Counted from the first letter of the stretch, positions 24,461 to 33,677 are shown. The stretch: DNA of 64,000 nucleotides from an uncultured Clostridia bacterium (GCA_947597925.1 CANQFA010000002.1:62001-126000); one strand, 5' to 3'. Numbers and translations are program-made. The notes: a model not told the origin generated them from the letters alone.

Positions 24461-25537
24461 TCAGTCGAAATAGCCGTATGCGGCGAGCAGTTCGGCGAGG
24501 AGCACCGCCCCGCCCGCGGCGCCGCGCAATGTATTGTGCGAGCAGCCGATAAATTTCCAGCCGAAGGGGTCCTCGCGGAGCCGTCCCGCGGAAACGGCCA
24601 TGCCGCCCTCGAGCATTCTGTCTTGGCGGGGCTGCGGACGGTCGTCCTCCTCGAAATAGTGGAGAAACTGTTTGGGCGCGGAGGGGAGCCCGAGGCGCTG
24701 CGGCTCTCCCGAAAACTCCCTCCAGGCGGCGAGGATCTCCTCCCTCTGCGGTTTTTCGCGGAAGGAGACGAAGACGGCCGCGGTGTGCCCGTCGGAGACG
24801 GGGACGCGCAGACATTGCGCCGAGATGCGAGGTCCCTCTGCGGGGACGATGACGCCGCCCTCGAGCCTCCCCCAGATCTTCAGGGGTTCCCGCTCGCTCT
24901 TTTCCTCCTCCCCGCCGATATAGGGGATGATGTTGTCCTCGATCTCGGGCATGTTGCGGAAGGTCTTTCCCGCTCCCGAGATCGCTTGATAGGTGCAAAC
25001 TTCGACCCGCTCTATTCCATACTTTTTCAGGGGATGGAGGAGGGGGACATAGCTCTGCAGCGAGCAGTTGCTCTTGACGGCGATGAAGCCTTTTTTCGAC
25101 CCCAGTCTCCTCTTTTGCGCCTCGATAACGGCGAGATGCTCGGGATTTATCTCGGGGATCACCATGGGGACATCGGGCGTATGGCGGTGGGCGGAATTAT
25201 TGGAGACCACGGGGATCTCCGCCCGCGCATAGGCCTCCTCGAGGGCCGCCGTCTCCGCCTTCGGAAGATTGACCGCACAGAAGACGAAGTCGACTTTTCC
25301 CTCAAGGACGGCGGGGTCCGCGGCGTCGAGCATGCGCATATTTTTCGCATAGGCGGGGATGGGTCCTGCCATTGCCCAGCGGCCCGAGACGGCCTCTTCA
25401 TAGGTCTTTCCCGCGCTCCTCCCGCTTGCGAGCAGGGCGACGGGCACGAAGAAGGGATGATGTTCGAGGAGGGTAACGAAGCGTTGTCCGACCATGCCGG
25501 TCGCACCCACGATCCCCACCCGGTAAGATTTTTTCAT
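24461..25537 (-). CDS. asd: Aspartate-semialdehyde dehydrogenase (archaeal/yeast-like long type)
   Basis: NADPH-dependent reduction of aspartyl phosphate, the branch point toward lysine and homoserine. The 358 residues have the Rossmann start VGIVGATGMVGQRF, catalytic Cys in KSNCSLQSYV, and the C-terminal GGAVLLAELL. I use ATG 25537 (MKKSYRVGIVG), which has GGAGGT 5 nt upstream; a longer frame begins in the promoter. The Shine-Dalgarno lies in a CCTCCGCGGAGG palindrome, so initiation may be modulated by that hairpin. It is first in the asd-dapA-dapB transcript. Confidence 0.95.
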   Translation of the reverse strand: MKKSYRVGIVGATGMVGQRFVTLLEHHPFFVPVALLASGRSAGKTYEEAVSGRWAMAGPIPAYAKNMRMLDAADPAVLEGKVDFVFCAVNLPKAETAALEEAYARAEIPVVSNNSAHRHTPDVPMVIPEINPEHLAVIEAQKRRLGSKKGFIAVKSNCSLQSYVPLLHPLKKYGIERVEVCTYQAISGAGKTFRNMPEIEDNIIPYIGGEEEKSEREPLKIWGRLEGGVIVPAEGPRISAQCLRVPVSDGHTAAVFVSFREKPQREEILAAWREFSGEPQRLGLPSAPKQFLHYFEEDDRPQPRQDRMLEGGMAVSAGRLREDPFGWKFIGCSHNTLRGAAGGAVLLAELLAAYGYFD

Positions 25538-25574
25538 AGGGACCTCCGCGGAGGGGTCCTCCGCTTTCCCCACA

Positions 25575-25603
25575 ATTTTACCATAGGGCGGGGGAAAAAT
25601 CAA
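25575..25603 (-). promoter_or_regulatory. Sigma-A promoter for asd-dapA-dapB
   Basis: Minus strand TTGATT (25603-25598), 17-bp spacer, TAAAAT (25580-25575). Confidence 0.78.
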
Positions 25604-25623
25604 CATAAAAGCGTCGATTTTCA

Positions 25624-25652
25624 TTGAAATTTTTCGCGGGATGTGTTACAAT
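25624..25652 (+). promoter_or_regulatory. Sigma-A promoter for the DUF624-to-HEAT operon
   Basis: TTGAAA (25624-25629), 17-bp spacer, TACAAT (25647-25652), back to back with the asd promoter. Confidence 0.8.
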
Positions 25653-25705
25653 AGCAGTTGACGAATACAGGCGGACGCCCACGCCCGCCCGCACGGAGGA
25701 AAGCA

Positions 25706-26980
25706 ATGGCCCTCTCTGACAAAAAAACGCTGATCGCACGCCGCCTCGCGGGGAAAGAACGGACGGAGGAGCATGCCCGCTCCATGAAGATAGACGGGCG
25801 CGCCTCCCTCGTCTGGGAACTCATCAAGCGGCGGTTCTGGCGCATCGTGCTCGTCAATCTCATCATGCTCGCCTTTTGCCTGCCCCTCATCGCTGTCGTC
25901 GTCGTCCGCTGGACGCGCGTCTATGCGCAGGGGCTCTCGGCCGTCTTCAGCGCGGGGCTCGGCCTCTCGCCCTGCCCGCTGCCGAGCATTGCGGGCGCCG
26001 CGGAGTACGGCGTCCTCCTCCTCGACCTCTCCTTCTTCGCCCTCCTTATTCCCGCACTCGCCCTTGCGGCCATCGGCATCGCGGGCGGCGTGCACCACAT
26101 GCGTGTGCTCATCCGCACCGAGGGCATCTTTCTCCTCGGCGACTTCTGGCAGGGGGTGAAGCGCAACTTCCTTCAGACGCTCGAGGCCATGCTCTTTTTC
26201 GGCATCGTGCTCTATGTCGTCCGCATCCTCGCCGACGTCGCACAGTACCATGTCGCCCTCGGCGATCCCGCTTCGGGATGGCTCATCACATCCGAAGTCC
26301 TCGGCTATCTCATCCTGTCCGTCGCCCTCCTCGTCGCCATGTGGATGGTCTCCATCGGCGATGCCTATAAGCAGGGACCTATCTCCCTCTTTGTGAGCGC
26401 CGTCGCCGTCACCTTCCGCACATTGCCCTTTACCGTGCTCTTCGCGGCGATCGCCTCCATTCCCGTCTTGCTCTCCCTCTTCGGCGGGGCCTTCTTCGGG
26501 ATGATGGGAAGTTTCCTCCTCTTCCTCTTCGGCATCTGTTATGCTCTCCTCGTGTGGATGGCCTACTCGCAGTGGGTCTTTGACCGCTATCTCGGCGCCG
26601 ATGCCGAGACCGTCGCCGCGGCGGCGGAGCGGCGCGAAGGGGCCTCGGAGGAGCCCGCAAGACCCAGAAAACCCGAGGAGCCCGTCATCGACTACAAGAC
26701 GCACGTCCTCCTCTCGGGCAAGTCCACCCTGCTCTCCCGCGCCCTCCTTCCCATCGACGAGGGCAACGACCCCGTCCCGCTCACCGCGCTTGACAGGGCC
26801 ACGCTGAAGGGGGCAGAGGAGCGCCGCGCCGCCATCCTCTCGGAATGCGCAGGACATGCCGCCGCACATGCGAAAGATCCCGCCATCGCGGAGTACAATC
26901 AGATCTTCGAGGAGCGCGAGAAGTCCCTCCCGTCCAAGAAGAAAAAGCGCACCAAAAAGCCCAAGATGTTGGGAAAGTGA
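25706..26980 (+). CDS. DUF624/YesL-like multispanning membrane protein
   Basis: A 424-residue protein. About five to six hydrophobic helices follow a basic N-terminus; WRIVLVNLIMLAFCLPLIAVV and LLGDFWQGVKRNFLQTL correspond to the YesL/DUF624 pattern. The last 110 residues are cytoplasmic, charged and end in a lysine-rich tail (PSKKKKRTKKPKM), longer than typical YesL. ATG 25706 has GGAGGA 5 nt upstream. It leads a five-gene operon with a methyltransferase, Hsp33, a TPR and a HEAT-like protein. YesL proteins often sit near carbohydrate genes, but here the role is unclear. Confidence 0.78.
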   Translation: MALSDKKTLIARRLAGKERTEEHARSMKIDGRASLVWELIKRRFWRIVLVNLIMLAFCLPLIAVVVVRWTRVYAQGLSAVFSAGLGLSPCPLPSIAGAAEYGVLLLDLSFFALLIPALALAAIGIAGGVHHMRVLIRTEGIFLLGDFWQGVKRNFLQTLEAMLFFGIVLYVVRILADVAQYHVALGDPASGWLITSEVLGYLILSVALLVAMWMVSIGDAYKQGPISLFVSAVAVTFRTLPFTVLFAAIASIPVLLSLFGGAFFGMMGSFLLFLFGICYALLVWMAYSQWVFDRYLGADAETVAAAAERREGASEEPARPRKPEEPVIDYKTHVLLSGKSTLLSRALLPIDEGNDPVPLTALDRATLKGAEERRAAILSECAGHAAAHAKDPAIAEYNQIFEEREKSLPSKKKKRTKKPKMLGK

Positions 26981-26988
26981 GGTCCACC

Positions 26989-27711
26989 TTGCAGGCATAC
27001 GACACGCTTGCCGAATGGTTCGAATATCTGAACGACGACTGCGGCTATCCCAAATGGTCGCAGTATTTTCTACGCGGGCTCAGGGAGCTCGGCGCAGGAG
27101 AAAGGGGCCTCGAGCTCGGCTGCGGAAGCGGATATTTTTCCCGCGCGCTCACGAGGGAGGGTTTCCGCATGACCGCGGGCGACCTCTCTCAGCCCATGCT
27201 CTCGAAGGGGGCGCGGCTCGCCGCGGAGGAGGGGATCAACGTGGAGTTTCTCCGCCTCGATGCACGTCGCTTTTCGGTGCGGAAAAAGTATGATTTTGTC
27301 CTCGCCGCAAACGACGTCTATAACTATCTCCCGCCCGAGGCCCTCGCGGGCGCCTTCCGCTCTGCGGCCAATGCCCTCAGAAAGGGCGGCATTTTCTGGT
27401 TCGATGTGAGCTCTCCATGCAAGCTCAGGGGAAAAGTTGCGGATACTGTCTCCGTGGACGATCGCGACGAGGTGACCTACCTCGCCTTCAACCGTCTCCT
27501 CGAGGACCATGTGGAGATGGAGGTCTCCCTCTTCGTACGGGGAGAAGACGGGCGATATACCCGCAGCGACGAGACGCATGTGCAATATCTCCATGAAAAG
27601 GAGGCGATCGAGGAGGCGCTCGCGGGCTTCGAAGTCTTGCGCGAAGAGGGCCATCTCGGCGGACCGTGGGAGGGGAGTGACCGATGGAACTTCATATGCA
27701 GGAAAGTGTGA
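26989..27711 (+). CDS. Class I SAM-dependent methyltransferase
   Basis: About 240 residues with the SAM-binding motif LELGCGSGYFSRAL (motif I), the acidic motif II GDLSQPML and post-I DFVLAANDVYNY. The substrate is unknown. The start is uncertain: TTG 26989 gives MQAYDTLAEWF at the family position with GTGAGG 6 nt before it, while GTG 26977 would overlap the DUF624 stop. The end overlaps hslO by 28 nt. Confidence 0.85.
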   Translation: MQAYDTLAEWFEYLNDDCGYPKWSQYFLRGLRELGAGERGLELGCGSGYFSRALTREGFRMTAGDLSQPMLSKGARLAAEEGINVEFLRLDARRFSVRKKYDFVLAANDVYNYLPPEALAGAFRSAANALRKGGIFWFDVSSPCKLRGKVADTVSVDDRDEVTYLAFNRLLEDHVEMEVSLFVRGEDGRYTRSDETHVQYLHEKEAIEEALAGFEVLREEGHLGGPWEGSDRWNFICRKV

Positions 27712-28559
27712 TCTATAAGACGCTCATCTGGGACGATACCGTCTCCCTCGCCCTCCTCGACACCACGCATGCCGTGCGCGAGGCGGCCCTTCGGCACCGC
27801 CTTACCCCTGTGGCGGCGGCCGCCCTCGGCAGGACGCTCACAGCGACCGCATACCTCTGCAGCTGGCTCAAGAGCGAGGAGAGCGGCATTGCCGTGACCT
27901 TCGACGGCGGCGGCGCGGGAGGGAAAATTTTCGCCGCGGGCGACGGGGCTCTGCGCATCCGCGGATTCTGTGAGCACCCCGAAGCCGACCTTCCGCCGAG
28001 AGCGGACGGAAAGCTCGACGTGGGAAATTTTACGGGCAAGTCGGGCACCCTCACCGTGGTGCGCGACGACGGCGAGGGCATCCCCATCGTGGGGACGAGC
28101 GAGCTCATCTCGGGAGAGATCGCGGAGGACTTCTCCGCCTATTTCCTCACGAGCGAACAGCGCCCCACCGCCATTGCCCTCGGCGTGAAGTACGGAGACG
28201 GCGTGATCTCGGCGGGCGGACTCTTCCTGCAGCCCCTGCCCGGCGCGGGCGAGGATACCCTCTCCCGCATTGAGGAGACCATGCGCGGCTACACTTCCTT
28301 TTCCGACCTCCTCATGAAGGAGGGGGCAGAGGGCATCCTCGGGCGGTTTACGGAGGAGGCTCCTTCCGTTCGCCCCGTGCGCTTTGCCTGCCGCTGCTCG
28401 CGAGAGCGGGTCATGGACCTCCTTCGCTCGCTCGGAAGAGAGGAGGCGGAGGCCATCCTCCGGGAAGAGGGGGAGATCCGCGTCCACTGCCATGAATGCA
28501 ATACCGACTATCTCTTCGGCGCGGAGGACCTCGGCGCCCTGTTTGGAGACAAGACATGA
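27684..28559 (+). CDS. hslO: Hsp33 redox-regulated chaperonin
   Basis: Chaperone activated when oxidants release zinc. The four zinc cysteines are present as C236-x-C238 and C269-x2-C272, the full Hsp33 set. The N-terminal substrate domain includes LTPVAAAALGRTLTATAYL and GGLFLQPLPGA. The length of 291 residues is typical. ATG 27684 has GGAGGGGAG upstream; an in-frame ATG at 27696 is the alternative. It overlaps the methyltransferase and is coupled by ATGA to the TPR gene. Confidence 0.95.
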   Translation: MELHMQESVIYKTLIWDDTVSLALLDTTHAVREAALRHRLTPVAAAALGRTLTATAYLCSWLKSEESGIAVTFDGGGAGGKIFAAGDGALRIRGFCEHPEADLPPRADGKLDVGNFTGKSGTLTVVRDDGEGIPIVGTSELISGEIAEDFSAYFLTSEQRPTAIALGVKYGDGVISAGGLFLQPLPGAGEDTLSRIEETMRGYTSFSDLLMKEGAEGILGRFTEEAPSVRPVRFACRCSRERVMDLLRSLGREEAEAILREEGEIRVHCHECNTDYLFGAEDLGALFGDKT

Positions 28560-30196
28560 AAGAACTGAAATTCGACGACGATTTCCTGCTCGACAGCGCC
28601 CGCAAGCGCTTCGACGAGGGCGATCTCATGGGCGCGCTGACCATCCTCAATAAGCGCGAGCTGCGAAACGGCGCCTCGCCCGACGGCTATGCGCTCTATG
28701 CCGACGTCTATGAGGAGATGGAGCTCTGGCCGCTTGCGGCGGATGCGTGGTTCCGCTTCCTCGATACTTGCGCGCGGGAAGAGTTTTACGACGGCTACGA
28801 GGGGCTCGCCATCGCCTTTATGAACATGGGCAATCGTGCGCAGTCCGACTTCTATTTCCGCCTCGCGGTCTCGGAGAGCGACCTTCCCGACTTCGACGAC
28901 TTTCCCGCCGCGCCCGCTTCCCCCAAGCGGCTTCGCCTCGTGCACGATGCCGATGCCGCGAAGTCTGCCGCCACCCTCATGTCCTCCGGCATCGCCCTCC
29001 TGAATGACGGCAACATCGCCGGCGCACGCGAAGTTTTTCGCGAGATCTCCACATCGGACGAGAAATATGCCACGAGCATGGGACTCGTCGCCCTGTGCTC
29101 GCTCATGCTTGGCGACGAAGAGGAGGCCGAGCGTCTGAGCAAGGAGGCCGCCGAGCGCTTTCCCGAAAACGTGCAGGTGCTCGTTTCCTACTGCGCCGTC
29201 CTCGGTGCGAAGGGGGACAAGGAAACGGCGAGAAAGGTGGCAAAGCACCTCGCCACCCTCGAGAATGTCCAAATCGACGACGACCTCTACCGCATCGCGA
29301 CGGCCCTGTGCGAGACGGGGCTACACGAGGAGGCATACGAGAAGCTCGAGCTCCTCCGAAAGCGCCTTCCTTATGATGAAAATATCCTGTGGTTCTGCGC
29401 CGTTGCGGCATACCATGTCCAAAAGACGGAGGTCGCGATAGACTGTCTCGAGACCCTGACCACGATCTTTCCGCGCAAGGAAGTCGCCCTCCGCTACCTC
29501 TATAAACTCCGCCGTCTGCGCGATGAGGGAGAGCCCCTTTCCATGAACTATTTTTACCGCCTCACCGAGGAGGACTACCGCGCGCTTGCCGCCGACTTTC
29601 TCGCCTGGAGCAAGATGGACACGGAGGACCTCGAGGAGGCGGCCCAAAAGCCCGCCTTTGCCGAGGCCTTCCGCCTTGCCTTCGACGAGACGGAGGGGCG
29701 CGATCTGAAGATGCAGCTCCTCGCCGTGAAGACTGCCGTGCGCGGCCGCGCCGATGCCCTCGTCCGCTCCGTCCTCCTCGACCGCGGGACGGCGGAATCG
29801 GTCAAGGTCGCCGCCCTCCACGACCTCATCTGCCGCAACGAGGAGGACTCCTACGGCATCGTTCTCCTCGACGTCTACCGCGAGGTCTTCGTGCACGAAC
29901 TGCGCATCGAGGGCGCAAAGCGCGCCGCCTTCCTCACGGCCTTTGCCGACGTCTATTCCCGCTTTGCCCTCCTCGGAGAGACGAGCGAGGAGAAGCTCTG
30001 CAATGCGGGTGAAGACGTCTATCTCGGGCTCATCGAGGCGGAGGCCTATCCGCTCCTCGACGCGCGTGCGGAGGTGGCGGCCACCATCTACCGCGAGGCA
30101 CACATCAAGCACGGCGAGCGCACCATCGCCGGCATCTGTGCCCTCTTCGAGGCGGATGCGGAGATCGTCAAGCGCATACTCAACTTTGTCATGTGA
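28556..30196 (+). CDS. Tetratricopeptide-like repeat protein
   Basis: A 546-residue helical repeat protein. Visible repeat-like hairpins include FDEGDLMGALTILNKRELRN, GYALYADVYEEMELWPLAAD and AREVFREIST. The C-terminal half loses clear repeats but stays helical. There is no signal or membrane helix. It is translationally coupled to hslO (ATGA), and the HEAT-like gene follows after 7 nt. The conserved block hslO-TPR-HEAT suggests a protein-quality-control or scaffold role; that is inference. Confidence 0.75.
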   Translation: MKELKFDDDFLLDSARKRFDEGDLMGALTILNKRELRNGASPDGYALYADVYEEMELWPLAADAWFRFLDTCAREEFYDGYEGLAIAFMNMGNRAQSDFYFRLAVSESDLPDFDDFPAAPASPKRLRLVHDADAAKSAATLMSSGIALLNDGNIAGAREVFREISTSDEKYATSMGLVALCSLMLGDEEEAERLSKEAAERFPENVQVLVSYCAVLGAKGDKETARKVAKHLATLENVQIDDDLYRIATALCETGLHEEAYEKLELLRKRLPYDENILWFCAVAAYHVQKTEVAIDCLETLTTIFPRKEVALRYLYKLRRLRDEGEPLSMNYFYRLTEEDYRALAADFLAWSKMDTEDLEEAAQKPAFAEAFRLAFDETEGRDLKMQLLAVKTAVRGRADALVRSVLLDRGTAESVKVAALHDLICRNEEDSYGIVLLDVYREVFVHELRIEGAKRAAFLTAFADVYSRFALLGETSEEKLCNAGEDVYLGLIEAEAYPLLDARAEVAATIYREAHIKHGERTIAGICALFEADAEIVKRILNFVM

Positions 30197-30203
30197 GGGA
30201 AAG

Positions 30204-31022
30204 ATGAAACTCTTCGACTTCGATGCACTCTTCGAGAAAAAGCTCTCGGAATACATCTCCAAAGCCCCCGCACGCTACGATGCGGAGGGGTGGGAGCGCG
30301 CCATTCCCAAGCTCTACGACCGCTTCGGCGATACGCCGATCCCCGCCGTGGGCTGCACGCCGCGCGAATTTTATGCCCGCATGACCCCCGCGGAGCTTGT
30401 CGAGGCACTCGTCTCCCACCGTGAGCAGGGCGTCGCCGTGTCCGACTTTCTCCTCCGCGCCCTCGAGGAGCGTGCGCGCAAAGAGGACCTCTTGCCCCTC
30501 CTTGCGCGGGAAGATGACCTCGCTGTGACGGCCGCCTCTCTCATTGGACCCGACGAGCGCGCCTTCCCCGCCTATCTTTCCATGCTCGAGAGGGGAGCGG
30601 GGGTGCAGAATGCCGCCATGGAGCAGCTCCTCGCGGGTGCCGAGCAGGCGAAGCCCCTCATCCTCGCGGCGCTGAAGGAGGGAAAATGCCGCGAGCATCT
30701 CCTCGAGCTCCTTGCCCACACCGCGGCGGGCGACGACGAGGTGCTGGACATCCTCCTCCGCGATCTCAGGGAGAGCGGAGAGGAGGCGGCCGCGGCGGAC
30801 AGACTTGCCGCCTACGGCGACGAGCGCGCCCTTCCCGCCCTCAATGAACTCATCGTGCGCGAGGACATCGGATACCTCGCCTATCGCGAACTCAAGTACG
30901 CCATCGAGGCCCTCGGCGGAGAGCCCTGCGAGCGGGACTTCTCGGAGAGCACCGACTACCTCGACTTCGTGCAGAGGCAGGCGGAGACCCTCGAGGCGGC
31001 GGAAAAGAAAAAGGACGAATAG
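30204..31022 (+). CDS. HEAT-like alpha-solenoid protein
   Basis: A 272-residue helical protein. DDLAVTAASLIGPDERAFPA, AAMEQLLAGAEQAKPLILAAL and AAADRLAAYGDERALPALNE look like HEAT/PBS-lyase-type repeats. The C-terminus ends in an acidic-lysine tail (AAEKKKDE). It is the last gene of the operon; GAGGGA precedes ATG 30204. I do not know the partner. Confidence 0.72.
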   Translation: MKLFDFDALFEKKLSEYISKAPARYDAEGWERAIPKLYDRFGDTPIPAVGCTPREFYARMTPAELVEALVSHREQGVAVSDFLLRALEERARKEDLLPLLAREDDLAVTAASLIGPDERAFPAYLSMLERGAGVQNAAMEQLLAGAEQAKPLILAALKEGKCREHLLELLAHTAAGDDEVLDILLRDLRESGEEAAAADRLAAYGDERALPALNELIVREDIGYLAYRELKYAIEALGGEPCERDFSESTDYLDFVQRQAETLEAAEKKKDE

Positions 31023-31080
31023 ACTTCTTCCGCGGCGCGGCCTCACAGCCCATGACAGGAAATCTATAAAATGGAAAAAA

Positions 31081-31116
31081 GGGCGTCCTCGCATTGAAGT
31101 GAGGGCGCCCTTGTCA
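31081..31116 (+). terminator. Probable terminator of the DUF624-HEAT operon
   Basis: Twelve-pair stem (31081-31092 with 31099-31110, two wobbles) with a 6-nt loop. The T tract is poor (TTGTCATATT) because it doubles as the -35 region of the spoIVA promoter. Confidence 0.6.
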
Positions 31117-31142
31117 TATTCTTCCTTCCGTCCGCATAAGGT
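31113..31142 (+). promoter_or_regulatory. Sigma-E-like (mother-cell) promoter for spoIVA
   Basis: GTCATATT (31113-31120) and CATAAGGT (31135-31142), with 16 nt between ATA and CATA. This matches the sigma-E pattern known from Bacillus, where spoIVA is a sigma-E gene. Confidence 0.6.
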
Positions 31143-31169
31143 AGTTTCAGAGAAATTGCGGAGGCGGTT

Positions 31170-32636
31170 ATGGACACTTTCAGCGTTTACGAAGACGTGG
31201 CGACCCGCACGGGCGGCGATATCTTTATCGGCGTCGTCGGACCCGTACGCACGGGCAAGTCCACGTTCATCAAGAAGTTTATGGAGGAGCTGGTGCTTCC
31301 CTCCGTGGAGGGGGGAAAGAAGCAGCGCTATCTCGACGAATTGCCGCAGTCAGCGGCGGGGCGCACGGTCATGACCACGGAGCCCAAGTTCGTGCCCGAG
31401 GAGGCGGCGGAGATCAAGGTAAAGGATGCCGTCGCGCGCGTCAGGCTCATCGACTGTGTGGGCTTTCCCGTAGACGGCGCCGCGGGATTCGAGGAGGACG
31501 GCGAGCCCCGTCTCGTCCGCACGCCCTGGAGCGAGACGCCCATGTCCTTCGTGGAGGCGGCAGAGGAGGGGACCCGCCGCGTGGTGCGCGATCACGCCAC
31601 CATCGGCATCGTCGTCACGACGGACGGGAGCTTCTCGGGACTGGGGCGCAAAGAGTATGAAGCGGCGGAGGAAAAAGCGGTCGCCGAGCTCAAGGCGATC
31701 GGCAAGCCCTTTGTCATTCTCATCAATTGTGTGGCACCCATGTCCGCGGAAGACCTTCGCGTACAGCTCGAGGAGAAGTACGGTGTGCCCGCCATTGCGG
31801 CGAGTTGCGAGGCCCTCACGGGAGAAGAGATCTCGAAAATTTTGGAGCGCATCCTCTATGAATTTCCCGTCGTCTCCATCGACGTGGATATCCCCGACTG
31901 GATGCGTGTGCTCGACGCCTCGTCGCCCGTCATCTCCGAGCTTCTCGCAGGCATCCGCACCCTCGCGCCGTCCATCAAAAAGCTCTCCGACTGCGCCCTC
32001 CTCGACACCCTGTTCGAGAGCAGCGAGCGCCTGATGCCGCCCGCCGACATGCGGCTCGATGCCGCCACGGGGAGGGCCTCCTGCACCATCCTTCCCCGCG
32101 AGGGGACCTTCCTGAAAGTCCTCGGCGAGGAATGCGGCGAAGTGCTCGGGAGCGAATATGACCTCATGCGCTACGTCCTGCGCCTCGCGGAGGCAAAGGA
32201 GGTCTATGCGCGGGTGGGGCAGGCCTTTTCGGATGCGCGGGAATACGGCTACGGCATCGTGCCGCCCGACCCCCTCGAGATGAGCCTCGAGGAGCCCAAA
32301 CTCGTGAAGAAGGGGGGACGGGTGGATGTCAACCTGCACGCCAATGCGCCGAGCTATCACATCATCCGCGTCGACGTGAGCGGCGAGGTGCACCCCGCGC
32401 TCGGCAATGTAGAGCAGAGCGAGGCCTTTGTCAGGACACTTTCGGAGAATCTCGCCGCCGAGCCCGAGCGGGCGTGGAATACGAGCATGTTCGGGCGCAC
32501 GCTCAAGGAGATGCTCGGCGAAGAGCTCACCGTGAAGAACCGCTCCATGCGCGAAAACGTGCAGAGCAAGATGCGCCGAACCGTGACGAGGATCGTCAAC
32601 GAAGGGAAGGGAGGCGTCATCTGCATCCTTCTATGA
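31170..32636 (+). CDS. spoIVA: Stage IV sporulation protein A
   Basis: ATPase that polymerises on the forespore surface and anchors the spore coat. The 488 residues have Walker A GPVRTGKST at 24-32, followed by MTTEPKFVPEEA and RLIDCVGFPVDGA (Walker-B-like), the conserved TRRVVRDHATIGIVVTTDGS and the hydrophobic C-terminal GGVICILL that contacts SpoVM. It is full length with no lesion, so the organism probably sporulates. GGAGG lies before ATG 31170, and the upstream promoter is sigma-E-like. Confidence 0.97.
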   Translation: MDTFSVYEDVATRTGGDIFIGVVGPVRTGKSTFIKKFMEELVLPSVEGGKKQRYLDELPQSAAGRTVMTTEPKFVPEEAAEIKVKDAVARVRLIDCVGFPVDGAAGFEEDGEPRLVRTPWSETPMSFVEAAEEGTRRVVRDHATIGIVVTTDGSFSGLGRKEYEAAEEKAVAELKAIGKPFVILINCVAPMSAEDLRVQLEEKYGVPAIAASCEALTGEEISKILERILYEFPVVSIDVDIPDWMRVLDASSPVISELLAGIRTLAPSIKKLSDCALLDTLFESSERLMPPADMRLDAATGRASCTILPREGTFLKVLGEECGEVLGSEYDLMRYVLRLAEAKEVYARVGQAFSDAREYGYGIVPPDPLEMSLEEPKLVKKGGRVDVNLHANAPSYHIIRVDVSGEVHPALGNVEQSEAFVRTLSENLAAEPERAWNTSMFGRTLKEMLGEELTVKNRSMRENVQSKMRRTVTRIVNEGKGGVICILL

Positions 32637-32638
32637 AA

Positions 32639-32666
32639 ATAAGACCCGACGGAAGTCGGGTCTTAT
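32639..32666. terminator. Terminator between spoIVA and the TSCPD gene
   Basis: Perfect 12-pair stem (32639-32650 with 32655-32666) and GGAA loop, between converging genes. Confidence 0.75.
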
Positions 32667-32667
32667 G

Positions 32668-32913
32668 TCAGTTTTTACAGTAGGGTTCGAGGGCGAGGGC
32701 GAGCTGATCGGGACAGGAGGTATTCTGGCGGCAGCGGATGCCCTTCAGGAGCGGAACGATCTCATCGGGCGTGTGACCCTCTACGAGCCGTGCGATCCCC
32801 TGCAGATTCCCGCTGCATCCTCCTATGAATTTGAGATTGTGGATGCGGTTTTTCTCATCGAGATCGAAGACGATCTGCTTGGAACAGGTGCCTTTCGGCG
32901 AATAAGTTATCAT
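32668..32913 (-). CDS. TSCPD domain protein (TIGR03905 family)
   Basis: An 81-residue protein that ends with the name-giving TSCPDQLALAL segment and contains GGCSGNLQGIARLVEG. It resembles the C-terminal domain of B12-dependent ribonucleotide reductases as a free-standing protein. Five cysteines (GTCSK, GGCSG, RCRQ, TSCPD, YCKN) may bind metal. AAGGAGG precedes ATG 32913. The function is not established; the gene follows the DUF4364 gene on the same strand. Confidence 0.9.
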   Translation of the reverse strand: MITYSPKGTCSKQIVFDLDEKNRIHNLKFIGGCSGNLQGIARLVEGHTPDEIVPLLKGIRCRQNTSCPDQLALALEPYCKN

Positions 32914-32949
32914 GACGTACCTCCTTGGGTGATTTCCTTATCGCATGGG

Positions 32950-33474
32950 TCAGTCCACGAGGGTCTCGTAGACGACGGAGTAGAGTTCGGACGCCTTGTC
33001 CTCCCACTTCTTGTAGATGTTGCTCGCCGTCTTCTTGTCCTGCACGACAAACTTGAGCTCGAGCATGGGCTGCAGGGGGGCAAGGATGCGCAGGAACACG
33101 GTATAGGAGCCGTCCTTATTCTGATAGTAATCGGACTTGCACTCCTGTCGCATGCGAAACTTCGCCCCGTTGGTCTTGACGAAGCGGGAGATATCTTCCC
33201 GCACGCTCAGCGGAATGCGGATATAGAAGTTCGCGAGGGAATCCCTTCCCTCGGGCGTGATGACATAGAGGGGCTCTTCATTTCCCGGGACTTCGCAGAT
33301 GAAGCCGTCGTTGATGAGCTTGGGGAGGAGCGTCTTGCAGTCGACGTATGTGATCCAGCTGTTGTAGCCCGAGCACATCTCATTCAGGGTGCGCTCCGAG
33401 AGCGGGCTCTCCATCTTGTCGAAGACGAAGAGGATGATGAGCTTGTTCTGGGGGATGTCGCCTTTGATCTGCAT
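32950..33474 (-). CDS. DUF4364 family protein
   Basis: A 174-residue putative winged-helix protein. KLIILFVFDKMESPLSERTL, WITYVDCKTLLPKLINDGFI and YVITPEGRDSLANF match DUF4364, a Clostridia-wide predicted transcriptional regulator. ATG 33474 (MQIKGDIPQNK) is preceded by GAAAGGAAA. The open frame extends another 127 codons upstream across the promoter and is not used. Confidence 0.88.
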   Translation of the reverse strand: MQIKGDIPQNKLIILFVFDKMESPLSERTLNEMCSGYNSWITYVDCKTLLPKLINDGFICEVPGNEEPLYVITPEGRDSLANFYIRIPLSVREDISRFVKTNGAKFRMRQECKSDYYQNKDGSYTVFLRILAPLQPMLELKFVVQDKKTASNIYKKWEDKASELYSVVYETLVD

Positions 33475-33574
33475 AGGATTTCCTTTCGTATGATTTTTGG
33501 AAACCCCCGTTCCTTCGCCGTAAGGGAGGTCCTTCGCGCGGGAGTGGATCGGTGCAGTCATCGGGGGGAAATAC

Positions 33575-33603
33575 ATTATAACACGCCCTCCCTTTGTTTG
33601 CAA
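33575..33603 (-). promoter_or_regulatory. Sigma-A promoter for DUF4364-TSCPD
   Basis: Minus strand TTGCAA (33603-33598), 17-bp spacer, TATAAT (33580-33575); leader about 95 nt. Confidence 0.8.
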
Positions 33604-33677
33604 CCTTTTTCGGGGAAAAACCTCGGTAAATTTTTTCGGAAATTTCCCGCCCCCGCCGCCGAAGGGGAGGCAAACGC

